A stretch of DNA of 64,000 nucleotides, taken from Pseudomonadota bacterium (GTDB lineage Bacteria > Pseudomonadota > Gammaproteobacteria > Steroidobacterales > Woeseiaceae). Positions 1 through 12,499 of the stretch are shown in pieces. The first letter of the stretch is position 1. Each line of letters opens with the position of its first letter. The position numbers and the translations under genes were made by a program. Location of the stretch: the NCBI GenBank assembly GCA_022560695.1, contig JADFSP010000008.1:29137-93136 (forward strand), in the 5' to 3' direction. Under the pieces are notes generated by a model. It was not told the DNA's origin. It made no database searches and saw only the letters and a program-made list of their open reading frames with translations.

Positions 1-1
1 G

Positions 2-988
2 GTGCAAGCGTTGATCGCCGACCGCAACGACAATGGTGAGTATCACAGCCTGGCGGAGTTTTGCCGTCGTGTTAATCACGAAAAGATCAATCGGCGCGCG
101 CTCGAAGCCATGATCAAAGCCGGCGCGATGGGCGAGTTTGGCCAGTCGCGCCGAAGCTTGATGCACCAGATGCCTGCGGCGTTGCAGAGCGCCGACCAGC
201 ATGCGAAAGCAGCCGCAGCGGGACAAAACGACATGTTCGGCATTGAGGAATCCATCACCGAAATCGACACGCCCGAACCGGCCAATCTTGCCGAGTGGCC
301 GGAGCGCGTCTTGCTGAGCAATGAAAAAGAAGCGCTCGGCCTGTATCTGTCAGGACATCCATTCGACGCCGTACGTGCGGATGCGACTTGTTTCGTCGAC
401 GGCAGGCTCAGTGATCTCGTCGCCGAGCCGGCACCGCAAAATTCAAAGGGAGAGCGTGATTACGCACAGTCGCGCCGCGAAGTTACTGTCGCCGGTCTCG
501 TCGTCGACGTCCGCAAACGCGGCAACCGCATCAGCGTCATACTCGACGACGACAGTGGTCGCATGGAACTCAGCCTGTTCAGCGAGGCATTTGGAAAATT
601 TCGGCATCTGCTGGTGAAAGACGAGATCGTCGTTGTGACTGGCACACTTCGATATGACGACTTCGTCGCAGCATGGACGCTCAATGCCAAGAATGTCCTG
701 CACATCGATCGGGTGATCGAGAGTCGCGCCAAGAGCATGATCCTGAACCTTGCGGCCAACGGTCAGGGCGAACAGCTGCTCATGCGGTTGCACGACGTAT
801 TGTTGCCGTACCGCGAAGGAAGCTGCGACGTCGCCGTGCAATATTACGGGGATGACGCGGCGGCCCGATTGCATCTGGGCCCTGAATGGTCGGTGCGTCC
901 CAGCCGCGAGCTCAGGGACAAGCTGAGTGAGTTGCTCGGTAGCGATAATGTCCGACTGCTCTACGCGCCCAGTCGCGAAATCATGTAG
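2..988 (+). CDS. dnaE: DNA polymerase III alpha subunit, C-terminal part (partial)
   Basis: Catalytic subunit of the replicative DNA polymerase; only the last ~328 residues are in the window and the reading frame is open at the left edge, so the start lies outside. The visible part matches the C-terminal region of DnaE: a helix-hairpin-helix/linker segment (residues ~1-80, ending in a QNDMFG motif typical of this family), a conserved LSGHPFD motif near residue 117, then an OB-fold around residues 160-205 ([10 protein letters not shown]...GRMELSLF) that binds single-stranded DNA, and the tau-binding tail. It is followed 64 bases later by accA, the common gammaproteobacterial order dnaE-accA-tilS. 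Identity is secure from the motif series and the neighbours. Confidence 0.95.
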   Translation: MQALIADRNDNGEYHSLAEFCRRVNHEKINRRALEAMIKAGAMGEFGQSRRSLMHQMPAALQSADQHAKAAAAGQNDMFGIEESITEIDTPEPANLAEWPERVLLSNEKEALGLYLSGHPFDAVRADATCFVDGRLSDLVAEPAPQNSKGERDYAQSRREVTVAGLVVDVRKRGNRISVILDDDSGRMELSLFSEAFGKFRHLLVKDEIVVVTGTLRYDDFVAAWTLNAKNVLHIDRVIESRAKSMILNLAANGQGEQLLMRLHDVLLPYREGSCDVAVQYYGDDAAARLHLGPEWSVRPSRELRDKLSELLGSDNVRLLYAPSREIM

Positions 989-1052
989 AGTCCGATTTTT
1001 GGCGTCCTCTGGTGGCCCACCCGGGCTGGTCGCGACGCAAGCATTAACATCC

Positions 1053-2012
1053 ATGGACTTGATATTCCTTGATTTCGAGAAGCCGATCGCAGAGCTTGAG
1101 GCAAAGATCGAAGAGCTCCGCTTCGTTGGCGATGACGCCGAAATCAACATCAACGACGAAGTCGCGCGCCTCAAAGAAAAAAGCGAATCGCTGACGAAAA
1201 GCATTTTTTCGAAACTCAGCGCGTGGCAGATCGCGCAGGTTGCCAGACACCCGATGCGGCCCTATACGCTCGATTACCTGGCGCAATTCTCGCCCGATTT
1301 TCAGGAACTTCACGGCGACCGCATGTTCGCCGATGATCCGGCGATCGTCGGCGGTGTCGGACGTATCGACGGGCGCGCGGTCATGTTCATTGGCCACCAA
1401 AAAGGTCGTGACACCAAGGATCGCGTGCGCCGCAATTACGGCATGCCGAAACCCGAGGGCTATCGCAAGGCGCAGCGCTTGATGCGCATGGCGGAAAAGT
1501 TTTCGCTCCCCGTCGTCACATTCATCGATACGCCCGGTGCATACCCTGGTGTCGGTGCCGAGGAGCGAGGCCAGAGCGAGGCGATCGCATACAGCCTGTA
1601 TCTCATGGCCGGCCTGAGAACACCGATCATCAGTGTCGTGATCGGCGAGGGCGGCTCCGGTGGTGCGCTCGCCATCGGCGTCGGCGATCGTCTGCTGATG
1701 CTTCAGTACAGTATTTACTCGGTGATCTCGCCCGAAGGCTGTGCTTCGATTTTGTGGAAAAGTGCCGACAAGGCAGAGGATGCTGCCGAGGCAATGCGCA
1801 TTACGGCCGACAGCTTGAACGACTTCGGCCTCATTGACGAAGTATTACCCGAGCCACTCGGCGGGGCACACCGTGGTCCGAATGCCGTCGCAGAAGTCAT
1901 TCGCAACGCAGTCCTCAGGAACCTGGAGGAACTCGACGCATTGTCCATCGACCAGTTGCTGGAAAACCGGCAACGCCGAATCGCCAGCGTCGGCGAGTTC
2001 AAAGAGGCGTGA
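1053..2012 (+). CDS. accA: Acetyl-CoA carboxylase carboxyltransferase subunit alpha
   Basis: Alpha subunit of the carboxyltransferase half of acetyl-CoA carboxylase, which moves CO2 from biotin to acetyl-CoA to give malonyl-CoA, the first step of fatty acid synthesis; it works as an alpha2beta2 complex with AccD. The 319-residue length equals the family norm. Starting at ATG 1053 gives the conserved N-terminus [12 protein letters not shown]; earlier in-frame codons would add a tail overlapping dnaE. Conserved crotonase-fold motifs are visible, such as [10 protein letters not shown] and the glycine-rich [12 protein letters not shown] stretch. Its TGA overlaps the GTG start of tilS by four bases, so the two are probably translationally coupled. 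Confidence 0.97.
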   Translation: MDLIFLDFEKPIAELEAKIEELRFVGDDAEININDEVARLKEKSESLTKSIFSKLSAWQIAQVARHPMRPYTLDYLAQFSPDFQELHGDRMFADDPAIVGGVGRIDGRAVMFIGHQKGRDTKDRVRRNYGMPKPEGYRKAQRLMRMAEKFSLPVVTFIDTPGAYPGVGAEERGQSEAIAYSLYLMAGLRTPIISVVIGEGGSGGALAIGVGDRLLMLQYSIYSVISPEGCASILWKSADKAEDAAEAMRITADSLNDFGLIDEVLPEPLGGAHRGPNAVAEVIRNAVLRNLEELDALSIDQLLENRQRRIASVGEFKEA

Positions 2013-3346
2013 CGTTCGGCGAGGATGTATTGCTCGAGAGGCTCGCCGAGCTTGAGGCAGTTGCGGCCGAAGCATCCCGTTACGTTGTTGCAATGAGCGG
2101 CGGCCTCGATTCGACCGTATTGTTACACGCACTGGCAAAGGCCAGATCTCGGCATCGGAAGACGCTGGTTGCGGTACACGTCGACCATCAGCTGCAGTCC
2201 GCGTCCGCCGATTGGTGCGATGCGTGCCGCGAGTTCGCGGCAGAACTCGGTGTCGACTTCATCGCCGAAACCGTCAGCGTCGACCTGAATTCGGGCGCCG
2301 GCCTTGAAGCGGCGGCCCGCGAAGCGCGCTACTGCGCATTGAGCGGTCACGTCGAGACCGGCGACTGGTTACTGAGCGCACATCACCGCAACGATCAGGC
2401 TGAGACGTTGCTACTGAACCTGATGCGCGGCAGCGGCCCGGCCGGCCTGGCCGGAATCACGGCGATCCGACCGTTCTCACGCGGCTGGCTGGCGCGGCCA
2501 CTCCTCGGCGTTTCGCGCGCCGAACTACTCGATTATGCGGATAGATCCGGATTGCAGTGGATCGACGATCCTTCGAATATCGATCTTGAATTCGACCGAA
2601 ATTTCCTGCGCCACGATGTCCTGCCGCGACTCGAGACGCGCTGGCCCGATTCCGTGGCTCGACTGGCGAGAAGCGCGGCGCTCGCCGGCGAAGCTGCGAC
2701 ACTGCTGTCGGAACTGGCGGAAATTGATTTACAGGCACTCGGGGCGCGGCCCGAGCGGCTTTCGATCGACGGGCTTCGTGGGCTGTCCGTCGAACGGCAG
2801 CGCAATGTACTGCGCCACGCCGTGCGCCGGATCGGCCTGCCGGCGCCGGGCGCAAGCCACCTGTCCGCGATCGTCGGCGATCTGCTCACGGCGAGGGAGG
2901 ATGCACAGCCGCTGATCAGATGGCGCGGCGCCGAAGCGCGCCGCTATCGGGACCAGCTGTACCTCCTGCCAGCGAGCGAAGCAGACGCAGCGGTACCCGA
3001 TGAACAGCTTGTGGCGGGCGATCGCGTGAAATTGCGCGCCGGGCATGGTGCCCTGTCGCTCGCTCCCGGCGCGCCAGTCGGGCTGTCGGATGGCGTAGTG
3101 GGCAGCGGTTTGCACCTGCAATACCGCCACGGTGGGGAGGAAATCCAACCGCTCGGTCAGGCACATACGCGCAAACTCAAGAAATTGCTCCAGGAAGAGG
3201 GCATCGTGCCCTGGATGCGGGACCGCTTGCCGTTGTTGTATGCGGGGCAACGGCTCGTCGCGGTTGCTGACTTGTGGATTGCAGCTGATGCGGCGAGCGA
3301 GCCGGGCACTGCCGTGGTGTGGGAGCAGCGTCCTCCGATTCATTGA
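2009..3346 (+). CDS. tilS: tRNA(Ile)-lysidine synthetase
   Basis: Converts cytidine-34 of the CAU-anticodon tRNA-Ile to lysidine using ATP and lysine, so that the tRNA reads AUA; essential in most bacteria and cytoplasmic. The N-terminal PP-loop ATPase motif SGGLDST is at residues ~30-36, followed by the conserved VHVDHQLQ and [17 protein letters not shown] motifs. The C-terminal domain (from ~residue 350) has the family's [24 protein letters not shown] region. The 445-residue length fits long-form TilS. The GTG start at 2009 overlaps accA's stop; an internal ATG at 2093 would remove the strand before the PP-loop and is unlikely. Confidence 0.95.
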   Translation: MTFGEDVLLERLAELEAVAAEASRYVVAMSGGLDSTVLLHALAKARSRHRKTLVAVHVDHQLQSASADWCDACREFAAELGVDFIAETVSVDLNSGAGLEAAAREARYCALSGHVETGDWLLSAHHRNDQAETLLLNLMRGSGPAGLAGITAIRPFSRGWLARPLLGVSRAELLDYADRSGLQWIDDPSNIDLEFDRNFLRHDVLPRLETRWPDSVARLARSAALAGEAATLLSELAEIDLQALGARPERLSIDGLRGLSVERQRNVLRHAVRRIGLPAPGASHLSAIVGDLLTAREDAQPLIRWRGAEARRYRDQLYLLPASEADAAVPDEQLVAGDRVKLRAGHGALSLAPGAPVGLSDGVVGSGLHLQYRHGGEEIQPLGQAHTRKLKKLLQEEGIVPWMRDRLPLLYAGQRLVAVADLWIAADAASEPGTAVVWEQRPPIH

Positions 3347-3372
3347 AAATGCGTCGAATGAGCGCTTTTTCA

Positions 3373-3401
3373 TTGTCTCGATAACAGTGTTCTGTTAACG
3401 T
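3373..3401 (+). promoter_or_regulatory. Candidate sigma-70 promoter upstream of pyrG
   Basis: A TTGTCT hexamer (3373-3378) and a TAACGT hexamer (3396-3401) are separated by 17 bases in the AT-rich gap between tilS and pyrG. The match is modest (TTG and TA..T only), and the leader to the chosen pyrG start would be about 120 bases. It is the only promoter-like pair I see in this gap; listed with low confidence. Confidence 0.25.
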
Positions 3402-3405
3402 TTAA

Positions 3406-7321
<3,916 letters not shown>

Positions 7322-7325
7322 TCGA

Positions 7326-7622
7326 TTGTCCAATATGCGCTGGCTGCTTGCGATCCTGGCCGTCACTGTGACGATGTTGCAGGTGCGGCTGTGGCTGTCT
7401 GACGACGGTTACCGCAAGACATTGAATTTACGGACCGCGGTTGCTGATCAGCGCGCGCAGAATCAGGTATTGAGAGAACGCAATGCGGCGCTGGATGGCG
7501 AGGTCATCAATCTCAAACAGGGTCTCGAAGCCGCCGAAGAGCGGGCTCGTACCGACCTGGGCATGATCGGTCCGAATGAAACCTTTTACCAGGTCGTTCC
7601 TGTCGCTGACGCGTCGGATTGA
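7326..7622 (+). CDS. ftsB: Cell division protein FtsB
   Basis: Bitopic inner-membrane division protein that forms the FtsQLB complex with FtsQ and FtsL and helps activate septal peptidoglycan synthesis. The 98-residue protein has one N-terminal membrane segment (residues ~4-20), then a heptad coiled coil rich in Leu/Ala/Glu/Arg (residues ~30-75) and a short periplasmic tail, the FtsB layout. TTG at 7326 has a GGGG stretch about seven bases upstream; ATG at 7335 is the alternative start and would shorten the protein by three residues. In many gammaproteobacteria ispD and ispF follow; here truD follows directly with no isp genes. Confidence 0.9.
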   Translation: MSNMRWLLAILAVTVTMLQVRLWLSDDGYRKTLNLRTAVADQRAQNQVLRERNAALDGEVINLKQGLEAAEERARTDLGMIGPNETFYQVVPVADASD

Positions 7623-7630
7623 TTCCACCG

Positions 7631-8701
7631 ATGACGACGCATCCCGGCGCGCTCCCGGACTGGGCCCGTGCGCACGGAGCACCGCTGTTTGCTGCGGGCA
7701 TACGCTCGAGACCTTGCGATTTCGTCGTTGATGAGCAGCTGGCCATCGAATTCAGCGGTGAGGGCGAGCACGATTACCTGCATGTCCAGAAGACCGGCGC
7801 GAACACGCAGTGGGTCGCACGACGACTTGCGCGTCACGCTGACGTTGCCCTCGTTGATGTCGGTTTTAGCGGACTAAAAGATCGCCACGCCGAAACCAGG
7901 CAATGGTTCAGCGTGCGCCGCAAGCCGGGCGCAAGTGATCCATGGTCGACACTTGACATCGAAGGTGTGCGCATCCTTGAGCTGCAGCGCCACCGACGCA
8001 AACTGCGACGCGGTGCACACAAATCCAATGCATTTCGTATCGCGTTGCGCGCGAAGGAGCCAGTGCGAAAACATGACGAGATCGCGGAACGTCTGCGGCA
8101 AATCGAATCGTTTGGCGTGCCGAACTACTTCGGCGAGCAGCGCTTCGGATTCGAAGGCGGCAATCTCGATCTCGCCAGGCGATGCTTCAAAGGTGACCGT
8201 CTTTCGCGTGACAAACGCAGTATTGCAATTTCTGCGGCACGTTCATTCATTTTCAATGAAATACTTGCCGCGCGCGTTGCCGGCAAGAGCTGGAATCGTA
8301 TATGCCGCGGTGACGTGGCGAATCTGGATGGCTCAGCGAGCATATTCACAGTCACCGAAGTTGACGACAAGCTGCAACAACGTTGCGATGAAATGGACAT
8401 CCACCCGACGGGCAGCCTCTGGGGCAAAGACGCACCTCTAGTCAGTCATGATATTGCCGAGCTCGAACGAACCGTGGCTAGCCGATTCCCTGAACTGATT
8501 GAAGGCTTGCAAAGCGTCTCAATGGATGCGTCCAGTCGCGCACTACGGTTACCCGTGCGCGACTTGCGCTGGGAAATTGATCCGGATGCACTGTGGCTCG
8601 AGTTTCGGCTGCCGCGCGGCGGTTATGCGACGGCGGTGTTGCGTGAGATCGCCAGCGTCGAGGATATGTCCTGGCGTCGTCAGGCTGGCCAGGTGCGATA
8701 A
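7631..8701 (+). CDS. truD: tRNA pseudouridine(13) synthase
   Basis: Isomerises uridine-13 of tRNA-Glu to pseudouridine. The TruD-specific catalytic motif GLKDRHA is at residues ~81-87 (nucleophile Asp84), followed by the signature NYFGEQRFGF and an inserted TRUD domain, ending in the conserved RLPRGGYATAVLREI motif. ATG 7631 is the nearest good start; a TTG at 7619 overlapping ftsB's stop (TTGA) is an alternative adding four residues. Length of ~356 residues is normal. In the usual gammaproteobacterial order truD is followed by surE; here a 5.5-kb accessory segment plus smr lies between them. Confidence 0.96.
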   Translation: MTTHPGALPDWARAHGAPLFAAGIRSRPCDFVVDEQLAIEFSGEGEHDYLHVQKTGANTQWVARRLARHADVALVDVGFSGLKDRHAETRQWFSVRRKPGASDPWSTLDIEGVRILELQRHRRKLRRGAHKSNAFRIALRAKEPVRKHDEIAERLRQIESFGVPNYFGEQRFGFEGGNLDLARRCFKGDRLSRDKRSIAISAARSFIFNEILAARVAGKSWNRICRGDVANLDGSASIFTVTEVDDKLQQRCDEMDIHPTGSLWGKDAPLVSHDIAELERTVASRFPELIEGLQSVSMDASSRALRLPVRDLRWEIDPDALWLEFRLPRGGYATAVLREIASVEDMSWRRQAGQVR

Positions 8702-8877
8702 CTCGGGCCCGAATGTACAAACACTGTCAGATTTGCTCTCGCGTCAATGGCGGGGCTTGGCCGGAAAGCGGCTGGTCGGGTGTTACGATGGTGACAGGCG
8801 GAAATCGACTGCAAATCGGATGCCATCGTTCTTGGTTCGGTTTCTCCAATGTGATCCGATGCATTTGGGTGGCTGAA

Positions 8878-9405
8878 CTATCGCGCTCTTCTTCCCCGGT
8901 ATGCGACGTGAGCCCCTTGTTTTTTCCCGGGATCCGGATTTGCCTCTAAGAGTTCGTAGAGCCATTGCCACCATTCACCAACATTGACGTTTTGAGTTTC
9001 GGCACGCTCGGACTCCACCCATGCGCGGAGCCGTGTCCATGTCCCGCGCACCCAGCCCCCGACCATACGGTCGAGTAACTGGTGATCTACAACACCCTCA
9101 AAAACCATACACCCCCACATCTCACAAGCGCTATCCACGGCGAGCGCCGCCGCCAGCAAGACCGGGTCATTACGAATTAATTGCGGTTCAGCGTCCAACG
9201 GCAGATCGAATATTTTTCTTACGGCCTGTCGCACTTCTTGAGTTTGCACCGTCCGAACGATGTCAACGGCCGCGTGATCGCGCCGACTACGGGTAGCCTG
9301 GCGGAGTTCGATGAGTCCGAAAACGATTCCGATCACGACAGCAATCGCGGTAAAAAGCTCTACCACCGCGATCAGATTAGAGTCGCCAAACAGACCACCT
9401 TCCAT
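8878..9405 (-). CDS. DUF4760-like membrane-anchored protein
   Basis: A 175-residue protein of unknown function. One hydrophobic segment (residues ~10-30, AVVELFTAIAVVIGIVFGLIEL) is followed by a basic Arg-rich junction (RQATRSRRDH) and a mostly helical, probably cytoplasmic domain with an aromatic-rich part near residue 125 and a Trp pair further on (NVGEWWQWL). This layout resembles proteins annotated DUF4760, but that is recognition by eye. ATG 9405 is preferred over a TTG at 9426 because a TATAAT box lies between the two. It shares its architecture, not obvious sequence, with the gene at 12500-12967. It points toward truD, so the two are convergent. No function can be assigned. Confidence 0.6.
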   Translation of the reverse strand: MEGGLFGDSNLIAVVELFTAIAVVIGIVFGLIELRQATRSRRDHAAVDIVRTVQTQEVRQAVRKIFDLPLDAEPQLIRNDPVLLAAALAVDSACEMWGCMVFEGVVDHQLLDRMVGGWVRGTWTRLRAWVESERAETQNVNVGEWWQWLYELLEANPDPGKKQGAHVAYRGRRAR

Positions 9406-9411
9406 AAACCG

Positions 9412-9440
9412 ATTATAGAGGATCAAGATTCAGCCAGTAA
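9412..9440 (-). promoter_or_regulatory. Promoter-like site giving a possibly leaderless transcript
   Basis: On the minus strand a perfect TATAAT (9412-9417) lies six bases before the ATG at 9405, with a weak TTACTG (9435-9440) 17 bases further upstream. If active, transcription would start at or next to the A of the ATG, giving a leaderless mRNA. No Shine-Dalgarno sequence is visible before this ATG, which agrees with that reading. The -35 match is poor. Confidence 0.4.
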
Positions 9441-9495
9441 GTGTCTGCTATTGGCCGAAATTGGAAGTCAGAATCCATAATTTCCAGAGTTTTTG

Positions 9496-9570
9496 ACGTC
9501 TGCTTTGCCCCCAGAAGCGGTCGTTGGAGTGATAGAGTGCTGAGGATCCGCTAATGACCCAAAGCGGCCC
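9496..9570. repeat. Hairpin repeats, two imperfect copies
   Basis: Two copies of the island's palindromic element: one at 9496-9524 (arms ACGTCTGCTT and AGAAGCGGTCGT around a CCCC core) and one at 9545-9570 (arms GATCCGCT and AAAGCGGCCC around AATGACCC). They match, with substitutions, the clearer copy at 10429-10454. They lie between the DUF4760-like gene and the cassette-like membrane gene. Confidence 0.5.
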
Positions 9571-9626
9571 CTCGCAACATGACGGCCCGATTTGAGTGTT
9601 ACTTCCATTCTTGCAGACGAATTCTA

Positions 9627-9633
9627 GTTAGGC
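9627..9633 (+). other. attC core-site-like heptamer (GTTAGGC)
   Basis: GTTAGGC matches the integron recombination core GTTRRRY and lies 26 bases before the first base of the membrane-protein gene at 9659. A complementary GCCTAAC overlaps that gene's stop codon. Together they frame the gene as an integron cassette is framed. A heptamer alone is weak evidence; no full attC upstream is visible. Confidence 0.3.
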
Positions 9634-9658
9634 AGCACGAACTTCGATCACCACCAGT

Positions 9659-10321
9659 GTGAGTACAATGTATTGGATACCCAACAAACTGCTTCGTATT
9701 CTTTTGTTTTGGACATCATTGACAACCCTGGCGTTTTGGTTGCCGCTGATACGTGGAGCCTTTGATGGCGACAGCTACCATTGGGCAATTGGGCCTACAT
9801 TATCAGGGTCAGGCATGCACGGTAACTATTGGGTGCTTGTGCTGGGAAGCTCTTTCGCCCTAATTACAATTTTTCTCGGCTGGCGTGGTGCCCGCTTACC
9901 ATTTCACTGGATGTTGCTAACTTGGCATGTATTTCTCGGAACTGGCTCAATATATTTGGCGGCCACGCAACTCGAATCTTTTGTTTTCAGTGGAGAAACT
10001 CTCGGCATATCATTCTCTTTGAATTGGCTTGCTCCTTTGATATGTGGTGGTTTTGCACTCATGGCTTTGCACTGGGTGCGACGCGATCTGAGCCATAAGG
10101 AGCTAAGAGTCCTGCCGCCCTGGACACGTTCAAATACAACGTGGGTATTGGCTTTGAGTCTCCTTTTACCCCTGCAGTTTGCTCTATTGCGCTTCGGGGA
10201 TCCACACAGCTTAACGGATCAAATCGGCGTAATTATCACAATCTTTCAGTGGATGCTTGTAGGAGATGCGCTGAGTTCAAAATCAAATGATGAATCAAAG
10301 GACAATTACAGTGCAGCCTAA
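9659..10321 (+). CDS. Hypothetical multi-spanning membrane protein, cassette-like gene
   Basis: A 220-residue protein with about six hydrophobic segments (roughly residues 12-32, 58-78, 84-104, 120-142, 160-180, 186-205), short loops and no motif I recognise; probably an inner-membrane protein of unknown function. GTG 9659 or ATG 9668 could start it; neither has a clear ribosome site. Its composition is AT-richer than the core genes. The stop codon TAA lies inside a GCCTAAC heptamer and the gene begins 26 bases after a GTTAGGC heptamer, which is the geometry of an integron gene cassette. A terminator hairpin follows at 10338. Function unknown; it could also be an ordinary orphan gene. Confidence 0.6.
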   Translation: MSTMYWIPNKLLRILLFWTSLTTLAFWLPLIRGAFDGDSYHWAIGPTLSGSGMHGNYWVLVLGSSFALITIFLGWRGARLPFHWMLLTWHVFLGTGSIYLAATQLESFVFSGETLGISFSLNWLAPLICGGFALMALHWVRRDLSHKELRVLPPWTRSNTTWVLALSLLLPLQFALLRFGDPHSLTDQIGVIITIFQWMLVGDALSSKSNDESKDNYSAA

Positions 10322-10334
10322 CAATGCGCTGCAC
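10316..10334 (+). other. attC-like half site overlapping the stop codon
   Basis: The stretch begins GCCTAACAATGCGCTGCAC. GCCTAAC fits the RYYYAAC core of an attC site and the following bases resemble the 5' half of many cassette attC sites. The expected 3' half (GTTRRRY with a complementary inner arm) is not intact downstream: the nearest candidate is GTTAGCG at 10388, which does not pair fully. It may be a decayed attC or a chance match. Confidence 0.35.
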
Positions 10335-10337
10335 TTG

Positions 10338-10361
10338 CCGCCTGTCAAGGCGGGGTTTTTA
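10338..10361 (+). terminator. Rho-independent terminator
   Basis: A short stem CCGCC / GGCGG with loop TGTCAA (10338-10353) is followed by GG and five T residues, the standard intrinsic terminator layout. It lies 17 bases after the stop of the membrane-protein gene on the same strand and would end its transcript before the hairpin repeats and the reverse-oriented transporter gene. Confidence 0.7.
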
Positions 10362-10373
10362 TTTGGCGCGAAC

Positions 10374-10454
10374 GACCGCTATTGGCCGTTAGCGGCTTGT
10401 CATTTTCGTGAAATTAGCGGAGATTGAACGTCCGCTAATGGCCAGAAGCGGACG
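10374..10454. repeat. Hairpin repeats, two copies
   Basis: The clearest copy of the island repeat is 10429-10454: CGTCCGCT, nine central bases (AATGGCCAG), AAGCGGACG, a near-perfect inverted repeat with a stem of about eight base pairs. A second copy at 10374-10401 has ACCGCT and AGCGGCTTGT arms around ATTGGCCGTT. They sit between the cassette-like gene and the convergent transporter gene, so they might also act as a bidirectional terminator. Confidence 0.6.
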
Positions 10455-10496
10455 ATTACGTAACGCCTACGGATCAACATGGGTTATTGGTAGGTG

Positions 10497-12224
10497 TCAG
10501 CCATAGGACTTGCGAATCATGCGCCAGGCAATCCAGGCCGTCGGCAACACCACGACCGGGCCGGCCAACACGAGCAGAGACTCGCCGCTCCACCAATTGA
10601 TACCGCCGACCGCGCTCAAGGTTCCGGTGGCTTCCTGGTACGGACGCACATAGACCGTTAACAAGACGGCACACATGATCACCTGGTAAACGGCCAGGGT
10701 GATGGGCGCATATTGCGTAAACCGTAACTTCCGCGCGCTGATCTCCTGTTGCGGAACCCGATGCAACTGCAAGCGGTAGACCTGTTCCTCCCGGCCAACG
10801 TGGCCGAAGCGGGATACCACCAGCACAACCACCAGGCTAACCAGCCCCCCGAGCAGGATCGGATCCAGCCAGAACGGCAAGTTGATCCACTCAAAGTACT
10901 CCAAGGCCTTGGGCACCGCATTGAATAAGAATCCGCTGACAATGCCCCAGAACGCGGCATCCGCTGTAATGTTTTTACTCCACACGCTCATAAATGCCAC
11001 GGGTCCCCAGGATGATGCGAACAACGTGCCGACGAAATAGGTCAGCCAGAAAATATCGATCGGTGAGACAAAGGCAATCACCAGCGTTATCACGCCGATC
11101 CCAAGCATGATCAGCCGGCTGAGTTTCAGCATTTTCTTGTCATCGACCGCATCGTGGCGGAACAGATCATTACTGACACTGAATCCCACCAATGACAGAA
11201 ACGTTGAGGCTGAGGACAGCCCCGCGGCCATTATGCCGGCCAGTAGCAAAGCACCTAACAATTCCGGCAACAGGTTCAGGGCGGCATAAATTATGACTTC
11301 TTCGGAGGGTTGGATGCCGGAATCGCTGAGGTTAATCACGGCACCGGCGGCATACAGGGTCAGCTCCATGAGGATCAAAAATATAGCCGCGATGCAGGCC
11401 GCGCGCATCACGACGTGTTCGTCACGGGCGATCAGGTAGCGGCTGGACTGCCAGGGGCTGACTGCGTAGACCAGGCCCCAGGCCACTGCCAGCGTGATGT
11501 TCCACAGCGTGAAATCCAGTACCGACGAAAATGGCGTGTCGCTACCGACGATACCGTGCCAGGCCATCAGGTCCGGCTTCTCCGGCAGTATGGCCAGCTC
11601 CCGCACGACCGTTGACCAACCTCCGGCGTCATGCACCAGGAAGACCAGGGCCAAAACGGCCACCGAAGTGAACAACAGAAACATTAGCGTGTCGGTCAGG
11701 ATTACACCGCGTGTTCCCGAATACATGGTGAACGCCGTGTAGCTGACCCAGCCGATAATCAGCGCCTGTGTGAAGCTCAAATCGGTGATGTAGGTGAGTA
11801 GAAAAGCGACGCCCTGGGTGACGGCCAGCAGGTAGCCGCCCAAGCCAAAAATAATTGTAATTCCCGCTGCAGTCTGGACGCGTTGTGAATTGAATCGTTG
11901 CCCGAAATATTCCGCCACGGTCAGCGCGCGGCTGCGCCGCAGATAACGTCCGAACAACAGGGCACCGAATATATATCCCATCGCACCGATCGGTGGCCAC
12001 AGCAGGTACGGACCTGCTTGACCCTCGTATACGAAGCCGGTTTCGCCGAGGAAAATATTGGTACTGAGCACACTGGCGACCAGCGTTCCGACAATCAGCA
12101 GCGTGGGCGCACGGCGACCGGCGACAAAATAGTCATCAAGCTTCTTGACCCGGCGACCCGCGTAGTTGCCGACCGCTACGTAAATGATGAGGCTAATGAG
12201 TACTGCGCCGGAATAGATATCCAT
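10497..12224 (-). CDS. Sodium:solute symporter family protein
   Basis: A 575-residue inner-membrane transporter with about 13 hydrophobic segments, of the SSS (LeuT-fold) family that couples substrate uptake to sodium. Family features: an N-terminal membrane segment followed by the DDYFVAGR motif (~residues 31-38), the ASVLSTNIFLGETGFVYEGQ region, the ALTVAEYFGQRF motif (~residues 119-130), and GIMAAGLSSASTFLSLVGFSVSNDLFR (from ~residue 319), which includes the conserved Ser/Thr sodium-site segment. The substrate cannot be predicted; relatives carry sugars, acids, amino acids or urea. It is alone in the island, flanked on both sides by hairpin repeats, with no adjacent catabolic genes to suggest its cargo. 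Confidence 0.85.
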   Translation of the reverse strand: MDIYSGAVLISLIIYVAVGNYAGRRVKKLDDYFVAGRRAPTLLIVGTLVASVLSTNIFLGETGFVYEGQAGPYLLWPPIGAMGYIFGALLFGRYLRRSRALTVAEYFGQRFNSQRVQTAAGITIIFGLGGYLLAVTQGVAFLLTYITDLSFTQALIIGWVSYTAFTMYSGTRGVILTDTLMFLLFTSVAVLALVFLVHDAGGWSTVVRELAILPEKPDLMAWHGIVGSDTPFSSVLDFTLWNITLAVAWGLVYAVSPWQSSRYLIARDEHVVMRAACIAAIFLILMELTLYAAGAVINLSDSGIQPSEEVIIYAALNLLPELLGALLLAGIMAAGLSSASTFLSLVGFSVSNDLFRHDAVDDKKMLKLSRLIMLGIGVITLVIAFVSPIDIFWLTYFVGTLFASSWGPVAFMSVWSKNITADAAFWGIVSGFLFNAVPKALEYFEWINLPFWLDPILLGGLVSLVVVLVVSRFGHVGREEQVYRLQLHRVPQQEISARKLRFTQYAPITLAVYQVIMCAVLLTVYVRPYQEATGTLSAVGGINWWSGESLLVLAGPVVVLPTAWIAWRMIRKSYG

Positions 12225-12303
12225 CTTTATTTATTTTTTCTGTGCGGAGTGGCAATAACACATCAAGATGAAAAACATCCCTAAACAATGGTGAATTATC
12301 GAA

Positions 12304-12432
12304 TGTCCGCTTCGGGTCGTTAGCGGCCCCTCAGAACGTTATCACACGAATGGCCGCTTTCGGGGGTAAAGCGGAAGTCAAAATTTCGCAGTTCCAGTTT
12401 TTTTAACTTCCGCTAACGGCCAAGAGCGGACG
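12304..12432. repeat. Hairpin repeats, three copies
   Basis: Three copies in 130 bases: 12304-12330 (TGTCCGCTTCGGGTCGTTAG then CGGCCCC), 12349-12379 (GGCCGCTTT...AAAGCGGAAG) and 12406-12432 (ACTTCCGCTAACGGCC then AAGAGCGGACGT). Each has CCGCT and AGCGG arms that can pair. They fill the gap between the transporter gene start and the small gene at 12500; the gap otherwise holds only AT-rich sequence. Confidence 0.6.
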
Positions 12433-12499
12433 TCAGTATGGCTGCATCGCTGAGCCTGAACTATGCTTGTCATGGACATTTGCACATGGGGGCATAGGC

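Noticed and set aside
8499..8949. Short open frames between truD and the DUF4760-like gene
   Set aside because: They overlap truD or the reverse gene, lack ribosome sites and have no domain.
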